A stretch of DNA of 64,000 bases from Chaetorhynchus papuensis (GCA_013396525.1 VWYX01000121.1:896059-960058); one strand, 5' to 3'; counted from the first letter of the stretch, positions 13,601 through 28,600 are shown. A program made the numbers and translations. Notes: generated from the letters alone by a model not told the origin.

Positions 13601-16600
13601 TAACAGCAGCTGTGGATGTTCATGCTAATAATCTAAGTGTTATTCAGCTTTCTTGCTGAGTAGTGTTTTGCTTGCAGTTGGTTTGATGTAATTTGCTCTT
13701 AATTTAAAGTTTTATTTTCACCACAGGAGAAAAAGTCTTCTCTCCTGGAAGATTGATAGTGGTGCTTAGTTTTGCTCTAGTCTCAGATCTTTTTTTGGAA
13801 GCTAATAACAAATAGTTTAGATCTGACCTTGTTCAGCTTAAATTTTCAACTAAAGCTGAAAGGAGGTGGAACTAGCTGCATTAAGTTTCTCTTTCATAGG
13901 CTTTTTTGGTGCACCTAGGATTGTTAGTCATTTCCACCTGCTTGTGAAAAGTGTTTATAAGGGTGATTTTCTGTCTGTAAATAGTTGCAGCGTAGTGAGG
14001 CAGCTCTTAAAGCAATCAAAGTGCACAAAATCATGCTGTGTTTGATGTACAACCTGTGACAGAAGTGCACAGATAAGAAATGCCAGTTACGAAATGGCCT
14101 GTCTGCTAATACAGTGCTGTTTACAGTCTGCATTTCTTTCTGTAAAAATGTGTTTTACTGAGGCTGGATGAGGCTCCTGCCATGTAAATAAAAGCTGACC
14201 CATGGAGAGCATAAGTGTAGTAATCTTGGATTGTGAAAAATGGAGAGCTGTCTTTGGTAAGTGATCTAAAACAATTTGCTGTCCGAGTCAGCTGTTGAAG
14301 GCCCATTGTTAAGCAATACTTATTTAGCTGTCTGTTTTGCTAAGTATCTCAAAGCACTTTAAGTTAGGTGAATTAATTTTGAAAAGTCTGTGAAGGTGTA
14401 TGAGGAGTCTGGTCTCTAGAGAAGCCCTGGAGGAGGGAATCCCCTTCTTTGACTCTCTCAGGTCTGATCTTCTCTCTGCAGTTTCCCTTGTGGTGATGTG
14501 GGTGGCTTCTCCTATCCCTGAGCATTTGGCAGATCTGTCTGTCACCTCTCTCCAGGTCTTAGTGGTTTTGTTGGAGGAAACAACAAGTGTTCCTCTGTAG
14601 GTGGCACAAGGGAAGTTGAGGGCAGTCCTGGGCAGATTTGTGCTTTAGCTGGTTTTGAAGCAGGCTGGAGCAGAGAAGGATGAACTTGGGAGATAGTGAC
14701 AGCCCATCTTTCTTCCGTCCTCTGTTCTCCTCCTTGCCTTTTCCTCCTGTTCCCCAACAGCTTGTGCAAAGCCATCATGTGGCACAGTGTTAGCAGGGTG
14801 TTTTGTCTCAAAAAGGAACCAAAGTATTAATGTTTAGCCAGCTACCAGGAGCACCTTGTTAAGGTGATGTGTGGGAGGCCTGTGTGTGTGTCTGTAGGCC
14901 TTGCATCTTCCTCTGCGTGAGCAGTCCTGGTTTCTGAGCAGTTAAGGTTGACTTACATCCCTGTGAGGCTGTGAGTGTAATCTTTGTTTAACAGATAGGC
15001 AAAATAAAGTTGCTAACCTGCCCACCTTGACCTGACTGTGCACACTGTTGTCTGAATTCCTACAGAAAAGGTGCAAGATAAAGGTGCAGATAAAGGCACC
15101 TGTCTGATACTGAAACTGTAGCAGAAAAAGGAAAGGAGACATCCTGCTTGCCATCCTTTAAACTAAGGTAGAAAAATAATTGATTCTACTAAGGGGAAGT
15201 AATTGGGAGCAGATATGGGTCCTATCCATACAAGTTCTGCTGCAGTTTTGGTATCCAAGATATGTGTAAAGGTCTTGTTTTAAAACTGCAGTTACCTTGT
15301 TTTAAAACTGCAGTTACTAAATTGTACACTTAAATTTATGTTGTTTAATCTTACTCTTTTCTGCATTTCTTTTTACAAAAAGCTTTTGTGGTGTTCTACT
15401 TACCGATCAGGGAAATATTGTTACAGTGCAGTGTTTGGAAAGCAGCTGGACATCCATACTGGTGGGATAGACCTCGCATTTCCTCATCATGAAAACGAAA
15501 TTGCACAGTGTGAGGTGTATCATCAGTGTGAGCAATGGGGGAATTACTTTTTGCATTCTGGTAAGTAAAATACTGATCACTTGAGAGGCCTGTACAAATA
15601 CAACAGTTTGGGTTTTCTAGGTTTGGCGTTTTATGCTATGAAAACACGTTACACTGCCTGGCATTATGCAGAACTGCTCCTTGCTCCCTCTGCACAGAAG
15701 TGCCTCATTCAGTGAAGTTTGTGCTGTACAGTGCTTTGAACTACATCACTGGCCGACAGTTCTAGTGCTGTTCCCATTGATAGAAGCCTTCACATTTGTT
15801 CTTCCTCTTGCAGTCGTGGTGGTTCAGGATGGACAGCTGAAGTCAATAGAAAGTCAGAATCAGATGCAGTCTTTCTTTTGCTGATCAGTATTTTGGGCAG
15901 GATGTCTCTGTGAACTCTTGGAGCTGCTTCTCTGAGTAGAAGAGCTGCAGAGTTAAGCCTGTGGTACACGCTGGGAATCACATGAGCTTTCATTTTTATA
16001 TATTTGTACTGTATGGGATGAATATTGAATTCTAGGTACAGTTCCCAGTGTAGAGCCCGTTGTAAATCAATAGCAATTGTCCAGAGGCCGGTGCATCCTC
16101 CAGGGTGTGCTTTGTTCCCAAGGCACTGTGGAATCCTCAGCACTTCCACTGAGATGCACTAGTTACTGCCAAGTGGAGCCTTCTGTTGAAAACCAGTGAA
16201 TCTGGCTTTTCAAACTTGGAACTGAAACTGTAGGGGAAATATTGTTTGATACTAGCTAAATAAAAAGGAGTCAATTTTTTTAAAAAAAAGGGGGAACTTA
16301 ATTCCAAGGGCAGTTTGTATGCTGAGGTTCTGTAGGAACTGACAGATTACATTCATTAAGTCAAAAAGTCTTGCTGGAGGATGATGGTGTGAATTATTTA
16401 GGGCAAATGAATCAGCTTCAGAAACAATTTATTCTGGTAACAGACTTCTGAATTTTAGCAGCTCAGAATTGGAGGAGCAATCCCATTAGAGGAAGAAAAT
16501 CCCTGCACTGGGAATAAATCTTATGAGGACTTTATTTTTAGACTACTTGTACTCTGGGAAGAGTGCCAAACTGAAGTTATGAAAATCTTTGTATTTTGTA

Positions 16601-19600
16601 CTCTTGAATGAAATCATTCTAAGTACTGAAACTCTTGGAAGAGGAATATTAATTCAAATTCAGATGTTACCAGTACCATTTTAGGAAAACACAATCCAGC
16701 TATTTTAAGCTTGGCTGCCTGAAGTTAAATCAGTCAATATTTAGGCACCTTTGCAAAAGCGAAAAAGTAATCCTAGCCAGGCTCTTGCCCTTCTCCCAGG
16801 AAAATTTTGGCTGTGGGTTTTACTTGAGTCAGAAGAGCTGCAGGTGTCCAGCTGTGTCCGACAGCCTGAATATGCTTATTGGGTGTCCCAAGTTTAAAGA
16901 TGCAGTAGTGAAAGTGGCCTCGCCTGCTAGCAGGCAGGACAGACAATGAAAGCAAGATTTTTTTATCATGGATAGCTGCTGTAGCTGGTTCTGCATCCAT
17001 AGTTTTTTTGATTCATTCCTACTCTCCATAGAGTGTGTTGTGCAGAATTAATTTTCGATGTGGTCAGGGTAGGACTGGAGGTAGCCTTCTCATGGTGAGT
17101 CCCCTGCTGCTTTGAATCATTGTCAGAAACAGCTGAGAAGTGAAACCATGAGCTTTTCAGGTCCAGTTATCAGGTCTGAGCTTGTCGCTTTCATATCCAG
17201 ATGAGTGTAATGGGGATTTTATCTACTTGTGGAAGGAAGGGGATTTCAGGCAAGGCTGCAAAGCAGCTCTGTGCAGTGAGTAGCACAAAATGCAGACAGC
17301 TGCATGGGCTGCTGAGCAAGAAATGCTGCTTCTGTCACCACTCATAAAAGCAGGAGCATGATCATACATTGTCCTTCTGGAGCCCTCTGAGGCGTTGGTA
17401 ACACTGGGCTGCCAAATGTGAAAGAGTGCAGTGCTGGTAGGGTATTACAGAGCAAGAGAAGTTTATGCTTAAAAATCTGCCTCAGAGCATGATTAAGTGC
17501 TGGATGCTGCAGGCCACAGAAGTGCCTAAAAATCCCGTGTTAGTTGTGGGTGGTTGGTCACTTACAGAATTACCCTTTTATTAGGAGAAGCCTGCTAGGG
17601 CTTTTAACAGCATTTCTGAAATTATGCTGAGTAGCCTTTCAGTGGCAGCATGTTTGGCATCTCTCTGATGCTGTGAATAATTGGTGTTTTCCATCAGTGG
17701 TGCTGCTGTGGCTCACATGGATGAGACCTGGAAGCAGGCAGCCTCAGGCTGTACCTCTCCTGTCTTTTTCGACAGAGCTTTCAGTCCTAAAGCCAAGCTC
17801 TACATATTCTCTTAAATGTGATGTTAATGCCTTTTTCCTGTGCTACAGCCCTGCAAAGCAGTGGTCCATTTGACTGTTGAAAGTTCTAGCAGTGCTTAGA
17901 GATCACTTTTTAAAATAAACTAATTCAAATTAGGCATTGTAGCTGCATCCCTCCGTCGCCCTACTTTTTCTCAGTCTCACAAGTCTGGAGAAGTTGAGAA
18001 TGTACAGAAAATTCATTTTGCACTTAAGATGTTTTGAACCAGTGCTATAAAACTTTGGGGTAAAAAAAATAATGTTAACAGCCACCAGCAAGTAATAAGT
18101 ACAGAAGTTTGAATTTTAAGGATTTTTTTTAATGTGAGATCACTGGAAAATATTTCTTAAAATACTTCTGAGAAGTCAAGAGTAACAGGTAAGGTACTTG
18201 TCCTGTGAAGACTGAAACTATTTGCTTGCTTATTTTTATCAGTTTATTGTCAGTTCTGGGCAGGGAGACGCATGGTGGTGGTGGGGTTTTTCTTTTTTTT
18301 TTTTTTTTAATTATTTAAATGTATATATATTTTAAAATTCACCCAGTGGAAGTTTTGAGGATGGAGAGGTGTGCAGGACTGTAGGCAAAGCTGTTGAAAA
18401 TGTTACCCATTGCACTGAAATGGTTGGTGTGTATCCATCATAGCATATACTGCCTCCAACATTTCCAGTGTCTCAGTGCAGTATTTCTCATTTGCACCTT
18501 ACTCAGAAGCACACTTGTTTACCCTGATTAATTTATTTTTCTTTTTTTTTTTACTATAGGGCATTTGCATGTTAAAGGAAGTCAAGAAAAAATGTCAAAG
18601 TCATTAAAAAACTACATAACAATTAAGGTAATTTCTTTGTTTGCATTGAAGCAATGTGTGTTTGTAATACGAAAATATTAATCACAGCCCTCTTTTGAGA
18701 GAAATTAGGAGTGTGTGCTTATGCTGCAGGGTTTCTCTAGTACTGATGTATCTGTTGCTGTGGATCTGGATGTAGGCTACCTGCTCACATTCAGGGTTTG
18801 CTTATAACGATGGATCTCGCTGAGCTGAAAGTGTTTGTAGGAGCAGAGTTTGTGCCAGTGCCAGGATCCTGCACTGTGGATTTGTGGTTGGAGTCGACAG
18901 TCTCAGGAGTCTTTTCCAACCTGAATGATTCTGTTCTGCAGTGATGAGTTCTCATCTGTCTATTCTTAATAGTGCTTTGAAAAAGCACAGACCTGGAAAA
19001 GAGTGTATGTTTTTCCTTGTCCTTCTTTAGGTGAAATGGGACAGAGTGTCAGCGTTTCATCAGGAAGCTGCTGGGCAATCCTGAACCACACTATTGCAGT
19101 GGTCTCTCCCATTACCCTTTATTTTTACACAGTGGCCTTGCTGGTGCAAGAGAGAGAGCTTTGCCTTTTGATACCCACGAGCCACATGACTGTTTCACTG
19201 TGTCCCCAAGTCTCTGGTGTGATGCCGAGCAGGGTTTCTCTGCCAGGCCTGTGTGATAGAGCTGTGCATGGTGCTGGAGTGGCTCCTGTGATGGCTGACG
19301 CCTACTGCTGGAATAGGGTGATTTCCTTCCTTCAGGCAAAGCTTGGGAAGCTGCTTCAGCACATATGTTCCCCTTTGCCCTCTTGGAAGAATTAATTAAA
19401 ATCCCTTTAAAAAGTTCAATATGAGCTGCTTTATTTTTAAGTCTTCTGGTGCTGTCTGGGTACAGTTAAGCCCTGTTTCCCTGGAGCTCACAATTTTCAC
19501 AGAAATCTCACGAGTCTCAACAGATGTTGTGGACAGGGTGGAGAAATGACCACAAATGCAGTGCATGGAGTTAAAAGCAACATATAAAAATGTTCACCCT

Positions 19601-22600
19601 CCATGTCCCCCATGATGGCACAGCTTGTGTTGAGGAAACAAAAGATTTCAGGTCTGTCTCTCTTTCCTTGTGGGTCTCTGCTTTTCATGTCTGCCCTTTC
19701 ACATGGCTAACAAGTATTAATCCTTCCCTGAAAGTGATTTTCAGTCCAGTGAAACATTTTTTTTCCTGTACAGCTGCCTTGCACCTTGGAAGTTAAGCCC
19801 TACATGGAAGGTTTTAGGGGAGGGGGGTCTGTCCAGGATCTTCCCTGGACACAGCAGCCCTGCATGCTCTGCATCCAGCTGCCCTGTTTTCCCTTCCCCT
19901 TGTACTTTTCTCAATTTTTTTTCTTTCCTTTTTTTAATAACTGTTAATTCTGACCCCAAAAATCAAAGAGATTGTGATAACACAGAGCCAAGCAACCTGC
20001 TTTCAAAGAGCTGTGATACTTCATCTGTTCTCTGTTTTTAAGCAAATGCAGAGTTGTTTTTTCTAATTTGGATGGTCCTGTCCCAGATTTGAATTTATTT
20101 CTGTACTGTACTCATATTGTTCTACCTCTGTATATTAGTGTAAAGCTTCTGGGCACATTGAGTACACTCATTTATATCCAGTTTTATTTTAAAAACCCAC
20201 AATAAATAAATGAACAAACACCCACCAAAACAATCAGTATCACTATTTCTTGATTTTGATTGCCTCAATTATTTCTGTTTTCACTTGAGAGACAGCACAT
20301 TGCTGATGCTTTTTTCAGTGTTCAGGCTGGTTTAGTCTTGTAGCAGAAGCCTTATTACAAAAGGTGAGATTTAAGCAAGTGACACTTTATGTATTTTCTC
20401 ACTTGTACTGGCCTCTTACAGTTTTTAATTTTTGTGGCACTTCAGTGATCATCACCAGTTTGCAAATTATAGTCACAGTCAATCTACCATAGTGTCCAGC
20501 CTTGCTGAGAGCAGAGTTGGAAGTGATTGAATGTTTTATCAGTGTACTTTCAAACCATTTAAATAGTTCTTTATACTATTAATTTAAATTATTTGTACTA
20601 GTAGGAATACTAATAGTTTACTGGAGTATATTATTTGTAAAGCTAGATAAATATTAGAGTGGAGTTTATTAGGCTTCATTATTAACACAGATAATTCTTC
20701 TTATACTGCTAGGGATTTGTCTTTGTTCACTCCCTGTGTTTCTTCCAATTCTAGTCCTGCAGAAAAAGTACACTTATTTTTATTTCCAATAGGTTTTTTT
20801 TTTTTCATAAAGTTTGCAAAATTCAGGAGCTTTCCTTTCTGTAAGATTGTATCCCAATCTTAGTCTGATAATTTCATTTTGGGTTTTTTTGCAAAGGTCT
20901 ATACAGTGTATGTTTGATTATACTTTTAAAGTAATGTTCACTCTCCTATATTGCACATTGTGTGTATATTTATATCTTCGATATATGTATGCACATCTAT
21001 CTTATATGGAATTGAATTTTATTTAGTTTAGGCTTTAAAGCAGTGTTAAAGATTTTATGCCTGTCTTAAACTGCAAAGATGTATTATTTGTCATGTTAGT
21101 TTGAAATGCAAGGGGGTGGAAGAACTCTTGGAGAAATTGATATGATGCTAAAGCTGTCTTTTTGTGCATGGAGTTTAGGATTTCCTGAAGAAATGTTCAT
21201 CAGATCAATTCAGAATGTTTTGTTTGCGTGGCAGATACAGCTCAGGTAAGGAAAAGCCCCTTGCCTGTTGAGGTGTGCATGGCTTTCCACACAATCTTCC
21301 CCGCTGGCGATGGGAGGCGGAGCGAGCTCTCCTGCGGGGCGTGCACTTCCCAGAATCCAGTGGGTGGAAAGGTTTTGGTGGTGCTCCGTGGGGCTGCTCT
21401 TTGGCTCACATGTAGAAAATCGTCTTTACCGAGCACAGTGCATAGCCATTCATCTAAATACCTTCTTGAGCTGCAGCTAGTTGCAACTCTCAGCTAATTG
21501 CACTTTTAATTAATGAATTACCTCTGTCTGTGATTTGTGTCTGCTGTAGTTACTCGTAGTGCAGTCACGATCAGCTGGTTTTGGACACATACCTAGATGG
21601 AGCTTTGGCTTCTATTCCTGTACAGTATGATGAGGGCTGGCTAATAATTTTTTACCTCCCTGCTGTGTTACCATTTTTGTCCTGTGGAGTGCCTGAGTGT
21701 TCAGGCAGTTCTGTGGTGCAGTGCAGCTTGCTTACACCAGCACATAATAACCTAATGATCATCTTAGCTTGGCAGATCATCTCTCTGCTGGTGGGGAGAG
21801 GTGTGGGAGATTTTGTCAGCTTCCCTGCTTTTGTCAGCAGATGGTAGTCCTTAACCAGTGCTGGGTCACCTGGCTTGTTGGCTGTCCTGGCATGGCAAGG
21901 GAAGGGTGGAGCATGGGGCAGCAGCTGCTGTGGTGTTTCAGTGGGCCTCTGGCTGCCTTGGATAAAGCACCTGTAGCAGTGTGACTGCAAGAACTGGCGT
22001 GGTCAAGGCTCTGGGGCATTGTTTGTGCCTGTCAGTGTGCTGCCAGCCTTTGTACACATGCAGTCATTGGACTTAGAAGTCTTTCTGCTTGTTAATACCT
22101 CTAGCTGCCTTGCAGGAGCCACCCATGTGATCTTCCTAGTGGATCCTCCCTCTCCTAGGACAGCTGAAGGCACCAGGAATGTCATATATCCCTGAAATAT
22201 TTCAAAGCATGGGATAGTAAAGAGAGAGGTGGTTATTAACTTCTGACCTCCGCTGTGATAGAAAGAGAGGAGTGCATCCAGCTGGAAGGTCTGCTGCAGA
22301 ACAGCATCCCATTTGGGGCAGGCAGGGGGCTGGTGGATGCCTGGCTGTTTTGGGATGATGCTGCAGGGCAGTGGCACACTTGGCTGATTTCCTCTTTTAG
22401 GAGATGAAAAACCTTGTATACAGTTAAGTGGCTCCCTGGCTGGGGGTGCTTGGGAGTCGTGAACAAATGTGTGTTTAAAACAGAAGAAGAGAAAAGACTA
22501 ACACCTACTACACTATCATATATATGTGTTTGACATGTAAACAAGCACTGAATGTCTGGTAGTTTCTAAGCTTGCCTTGGGACAAGGAATGGCACTGGAG

Positions 22601-25600
22601 CCCTGCAGTGGAGAGCTGCCTGCAGGCATTCTTCACTCCCTGTCAGCTGGCTGCATTTGAACCTCTGCTTTTTGCATTACTTCTGGGATAAACACCTTCC
22701 TGTGCTAAAAAAAGAGCGCTGCCTGTGTGGATGTGGGTGGCTTTGATGAAAGGATATGGTGGTGTTACATGAGGGTATAGTGCCAGTAAGCCAGCTGGCA
22801 GGTAAGGGTTGCTCAGAAGTCTCCTCTTGCCATCTCCACCTTACGAGGCTGTGTGTATTATTAGCTTCCCAGTGAGGAGCCAGAGTCAGTCTCTGCTGAG
22901 CCAGGTATTTACTGTGCTGCCTGTCAGCTTGTGTCCCTGCTATCAACTCACTTTGGTCTAAACATAAGTTTACTGCACTCCTTCTCATCTTGCTGTCTGC
23001 TCATATTTTTATTAGAAGTGAGATCCCAAGCACCTCCTGTTTGTTTCTTAAAAGGTGTTTACAGCCTAGACCGATGGGTGATGGGTCCTGCCATCCCTTC
23101 CTACTAAAGAAAGCCTTTTGTAAAATCCCGGTTTGGGGGTCAGGTGGTACCACACACGTTGGATTGAGCCTGTAAAAGATCTTTGTAGGCATGGGGGTGA
23201 GGGCAGCACCTGACATTTGGGAGTGGCTCATGCCTGATATTGTGATTTTTTGGGCTTGGAATGGGCCTTTTTTGTTGTGTGGGCTACCCCCGTCTGTGTG
23301 CATACTATCAGGCACAAATAGAGAAAAATGTGACTCCAGACTGCCCCAGCCTTGGAGGGGCAAGGGTTGAAAGGTGTGTGCAGGGAGGTGCATGTGTTTC
23401 GTGGGAGTGGAGTCCCCTCCTTGATGATCATTGTCAGAGGGAGGATAACGCTGGTTGCCTTGCTTGTGGGGAAGAGAAGAAAAGTCAGAGAGAAGAGCCT
23501 TTGATCATCCTTCCATAATGTGTTTCTGCAGGGGGTTTCTGCTTCATTGCCCTCTCTGCCTGCTCACGGTGGTGGGGCAGAGCTCCTCGGGGTGAAGCTG
23601 AGCTCTGGGGGCAGTGGTGATTATCTGGGCCTTTTGCTTTGGCTGGTGCCTCTGGCTGTTCCCTTCTTGGCCTGAATCACCACCCTGTGGCACACCTGAG
23701 GCTGTTGGAAAATGGTTCCTAGGTGCCCGAGGCAGCAGCATGGTGACCCTCCACCGCAGTGCCAGCTGCTTCTGGGTGCAGCTTGAAAGGAGAGGCGCCG
23801 TCTCTGAAGCCCTGTGCGACCCTGCTGAGAGGCAGCGCTTCTCCTCTTGCATCTCATCAGCAGTGGCTTTGCTTTATGTAGGGAAAGGGCAGGGCGTGTG
23901 AGCTCTGCCACAGGCAGTGGGGCTCTGTCTCCAGAACGCTCTCCTGGTCACCAGAAATGCTCTGGTGATTTTGTGAACCTGAGTGAACTGCAGTGTTTTG
24001 ACCCCTGTGGTGTCTAATTACTTGTTGGTGCTAGTAAATGTGCTGTAATTTGAGGATGTGTTGGTGATGCCCTCCGTGGCAAAGGAGGGAAGGAGCAGGG
24101 AGCACAGTGAAGGTTTGTAGGGCCAGGCTTGCCTGTGCTGCTCTGTGGGTTTGCAGTGCCAGCAGGCAGTGGTTTAGGGGCATGCCCTGAATTGGGGATG
24201 AAGAATGGCTTGAATCAAAGTAGGCTTCATCAGGATAAACTTTTATCAAGTATTCCTTGCAGAATTCTTGTAACCAGGTTAATCAATTGAGTAATCCTAG
24301 TGTCTGCAAATGATCACTCTCAGTGTCTCACTGTGTCATAGAGGTCTGTACATTGGTCTTTTTGAAAACTGAGTAAAGCTAAATTTTAAAACCAGTGTTA
24401 ATGAGGCAGTAATGCAGATTTTTAATTACACACAAGTGAAAAATCTGACAAATACAGGTCCAGACTTATGCCTTTGTTACACTGGGGTAAATCCTGTGGA
24501 AAGTCTGTTTAAACAGTTAGGCTTCCTTAGGATTTAGGCTAATGGAACTGAGATCAGGTCTCACGTCTGGCTGCTTTTGCCCTCTTAGATCTGCCCTCTT
24601 GGTAAGACTGTCTGCTTTAAAGAGTCTGTCTGGGCAGCATTGGGTAATTCTGCAAAGCAGGTGGATGTAACATGAGCAGGACCAGGGGTGAGATTTCTGT
24701 GCAAGCTGTGGGTGATGCTCAGTGCTGAGGAGATTAGGAATGTGCTGGAAGCTATAGCTTGGATGTACCTTAACTGCAGAGGGCAGGTGTACGACAGTGA
24801 GGCAATGCTGCACTGGCTATGAATGGCTCTGGTGTGATACTGGGGAAGGAATGCATTCACACTTACGCCTGGCCTAGGTGGACACAACTTCCTCTGAAGC
24901 CAGGTGAGCTCTCTTGTGTGGAGTCCAAGAGCTCTTCTGCAGAAAGTTGCACATTACTGTACAAATAAAGAAAAGCTTCTCACTGATAGCAATTCCCAGT
25001 AAAAGTGGCAGGGAGCTAGTCTGGCACCTGCACTTCTGAGGGTGCAGGCAAGGCCAGAGGAGTCTGCTGAACTCCTGCCAGCAGGAGTGGATGCTGGAAG
25101 TTCCCAAAATGGAATTGTCTGCCAAAGCTGAAGTCCTCCTGAATGCAGTGGGTATGTGTGATGTTTCTGCAGCTGGTGGAAGAGGAGCACTGTAGGGTTC
25201 CTGTACATCTCATTGTAAAGCAGAGCTCAGCTTTGGATGCATGGGATCATTTACCTTGAGGTTTTATCTTTCTTTCCAGTGACCATAAGAGGCTTTGATG
25301 TGTGTGAGTTGAGTGTGATGAATCCCACCCTAGACATGCCCTTGTGAGTTTAAGCAATTTGTAGTTTCTCTAAAAATAGCTTTCTGAAAATTATATGGTC
25401 AGTTTAGCTTTGATATGGTGAGGGAATTGTTCAGGAGCTAGTCCACAAATTTTAGGTTCATCTAGATTTTATATGAAGGGTGAAGCAGCCCTTTAAACAG
25501 AATCAGTGGTGAGGGTTAGGCCTCTTTGGAGGTCTTCAAATACAGATTGTGTCTACCTAAATTAGAATAGGCACAAAATTAGAGGTAGGTGTTGCCATCT

Positions 25601-28600
25601 TAAAACTGGGGGTGTCCTGGGGTGACATTATGATATGATATGTGTATCCCCTCTCGTCTGCTCTAGGAATCAATTCTAGTGCATATCATATCATAATGTC
25701 ACCCCAGGACAGGGGGAATGCTTAGAAGTATATTAAATCCTAATGCTTTGGATTGATAACCTTGCAGAGAGATTCAATAATGGAAAAAAATTAAAGTCAA
25801 ATAGTGATTGCTTCAGTAAACTTTCAGATTCAACTTTTTGAATCAGTTTGATACCTTTTCCAGTAGGTTATACTTCATCATATGTAGTGATTGTCTTTTG
25901 TATTTATTTAGTCCACCTGGTGTACATGAAGAATGGAGCTTTTAATTAAATGTGCAATTAATTGTAAGAAGTTTGCTATACAAATAATAACAAATTTCCC
26001 CTTTGTATCCAAATACTGTTCCTATGTATGACAGACAACATTCTCTCCACCATAAAGCCTTAATTTCTTTTTTCCTTAGCGGTAGAATTTAGTGATGAGA
26101 GCATGCAAGATGCAAAGAACCTTCTTCAGGCAATCTCCTCATTTATTAGAGATGCAAATGCTTATATAAAAGGACAGCTGGTGTGTGACCCTGTTAGAGA
26201 AGACATATTGTGGGAAAGGTAAGTGCACCTCCTGTATCTTAAAAGATGGTCATTATGTGAGCAGTGGTTCACTGAGAGGCTCAGAGGTTCTGCTTAAGAA
26301 GCAGGACAAGAAGGACTAAGCAGCAGTCCTCCCTGCCAGCCCAAAAACCAAGGACAGGGGTTTTTTTAATTCTCTTTCTAGCCAGCTGTTTTTACTCATA
26401 ATCTGCTACACTCAGTTCATTGTGTTTTTAAAATGTGTTACTTATCCAGTGTGCCTGTCCTAACACAAGCATCTTTGCCCCTTGTGAGCGATGTAGGAGG
26501 CAAAGCTGTGGCAGCAGTGAGGCTTCCCAGTTCATAAGCAGAGCTGGGCAGTAGTGACTGGAGAAGAAAGAAGGTGACTGAAGAGTGATACACCTCGGGC
26601 ACGTGAATTTGTAATCCAACTGGCTGGCACTGTGGTGTGAAGCAGAGGAGAGAAGGGGCTGCTGAGAGATTGGCCATGGGCAGGGATGTCACAGGGAAGG
26701 AAAACATTACACCTGGACAGTGGTGAGGAGAGTCCTTTGGAGTCCATTGCGAAAACCAGATTATTTTCAGGACTGAGATATGCTGTGTGTTGGGTGCAAA
26801 GCTGAGAGCAGGAGCACAGTGCTTTGGAGTCAGGGTAGGAGGGGTGTTGAGTGCCCTGAAACAAGGTTAGTGCAGGCAGCTCTGGGCTCTAGGATCAGAG
26901 GGGAGTCAGCCTGTAGAGGTGAGAGGCAGCTTCCTTGTGGCTCAGGCACCTCACTGTTGGGGAAGCTTGTGGCTGCACTGAGTGAGGGTTGCAAGGGGCA
27001 CTGGAGCACGTTACAGGAAAGTGGAATTGCATTAACTAGCTGTGGTATTTGGCAAAAGCAAATCCTTCAGCAGGAGGCTGCAGGAGATCTGTTGGTGCGA
27101 GATAAAGCTGAGAGGTGTGAGGAAGTTGAAATGGATAATCAGTAGGGGATGTGTGGGAGGCCACAACTTGCCTATCCCTAGGTGTAAAAACAACCAAAAT
27201 GAAACAAAGCTCTTAATTACCAAAGTGTTAGATACTCAGTGGAGAGGGGGAAGCTTGCAGGGAAACGCTTTGGGAGGAATGAATTAGAGTAGCAGCCATC
27301 CAGTATCTGAGGGGAGGTAGGCATTTCAGGCAAAAACATACAGAAACAGGCAAAATAAGGCTCGGGAGAGCCCCAGAGATGCTAGGATAGCTTGAGGCTC
27401 CCCAGCTATGCCTGCTCCTTGAGCTCTATTGGGAAATGGCATCCTTGGGCCAGCACTGTGGAGCTCTGGTTCACCTGGCTGTCCGTGGGAGCACGCTGCC
27501 AGCAGCTGTTTGTAGCTCCCCATTTATCCCTGCTGCTCTCATCTCCCTCTCCACGTGGCTGCAGCTGGTGGCACTGGTTCTGTGCTGATCAGTGCTGGTT
27601 GCCCACTGGCTTTTGGCACTGGTACACAAATGGTCCCACTGGACCTTTCCATCTGGGCCACGGTGAGTGGAGTCGATTGGGATTGGGCTCTCCTCAGAAA
27701 GGAGGAAGCAGTGCTTGGTTGTGAGACAGATCCTGATAACAGGATTCTTGGCCAACACCAGGACAGCTTTCTTGCCTGGCACTGGAGTGCTGCCTGTGAT
27801 GTGCCTTTGGAAGAGAAGCATGCTGTTAGCATGATAAATGGGCTGCTGGAAAAAAAAGCAGAACTCAGTAAGATCTTTGATGAGCTTAATATCAGCCTCA
27901 TTTTCCATCTGTTTTTAAGTGATTTAAGGCAAACTGCTGTGTTGTTATTGGCCCCTCTGATTAACTGTGTATATGTATGGAATGGATGTAACACTTAGGA
28001 TTTTTACATGCATCAAGTTTTTCCCTTCACAGCAGAAAGATGTATTCTCCCTGATGAGTGCAGCACTGCCCATCACAGGACAGCTGGGAAGGAGATGGCA
28101 GTGTCCTTTCAGTGACTCCCCCTGGCTGAATGGCTGATGAATTCAGTATACTGCTGGCATCTTGTTTGTCTTATCTTAAATGTTACCTTTTCTTCTTGAA
28201 GGCTAGCCAACACAAAAGTAACCGTGAAGGCTGCGTTTGCAGATGACTTTGACACCTCCAGGGCTGTTGCAGCAATTATGGACCTCATTCACCATGGCAA
28301 CAGACAGCTTAAGGCTGTTACTAAGGTAACCCATTAGGATACAGAGATCAGAAAATGACAGCTGTCCACTGTCCTACTGCTTAATGCAGACAGATTAGTT
28401 TATTGTTCACATAAGAAACCAGCAGAAACAAAGCTCCATAAATTGTTGACCTTAATGGAGCCCATTTGTCCTGACCCTATCACAGGAATTGTGCATGGCT
28501 ATTGTTCTGTGCTTTGTTGTGTCCAGAGGATGTTTCTTTCCTGCTGCCCTGTATTATTTATACCTAAGGTTTTTGAAAGGCCTGAAGCTGTAGTGACATG

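Noticed and set aside
27471..27998. Three overlapping open frames of 145-151 codons on both strands
   Set aside because: Mutually overlapping frames in moderately GC-rich intron, none with recognisable motifs. Best explained by chance.
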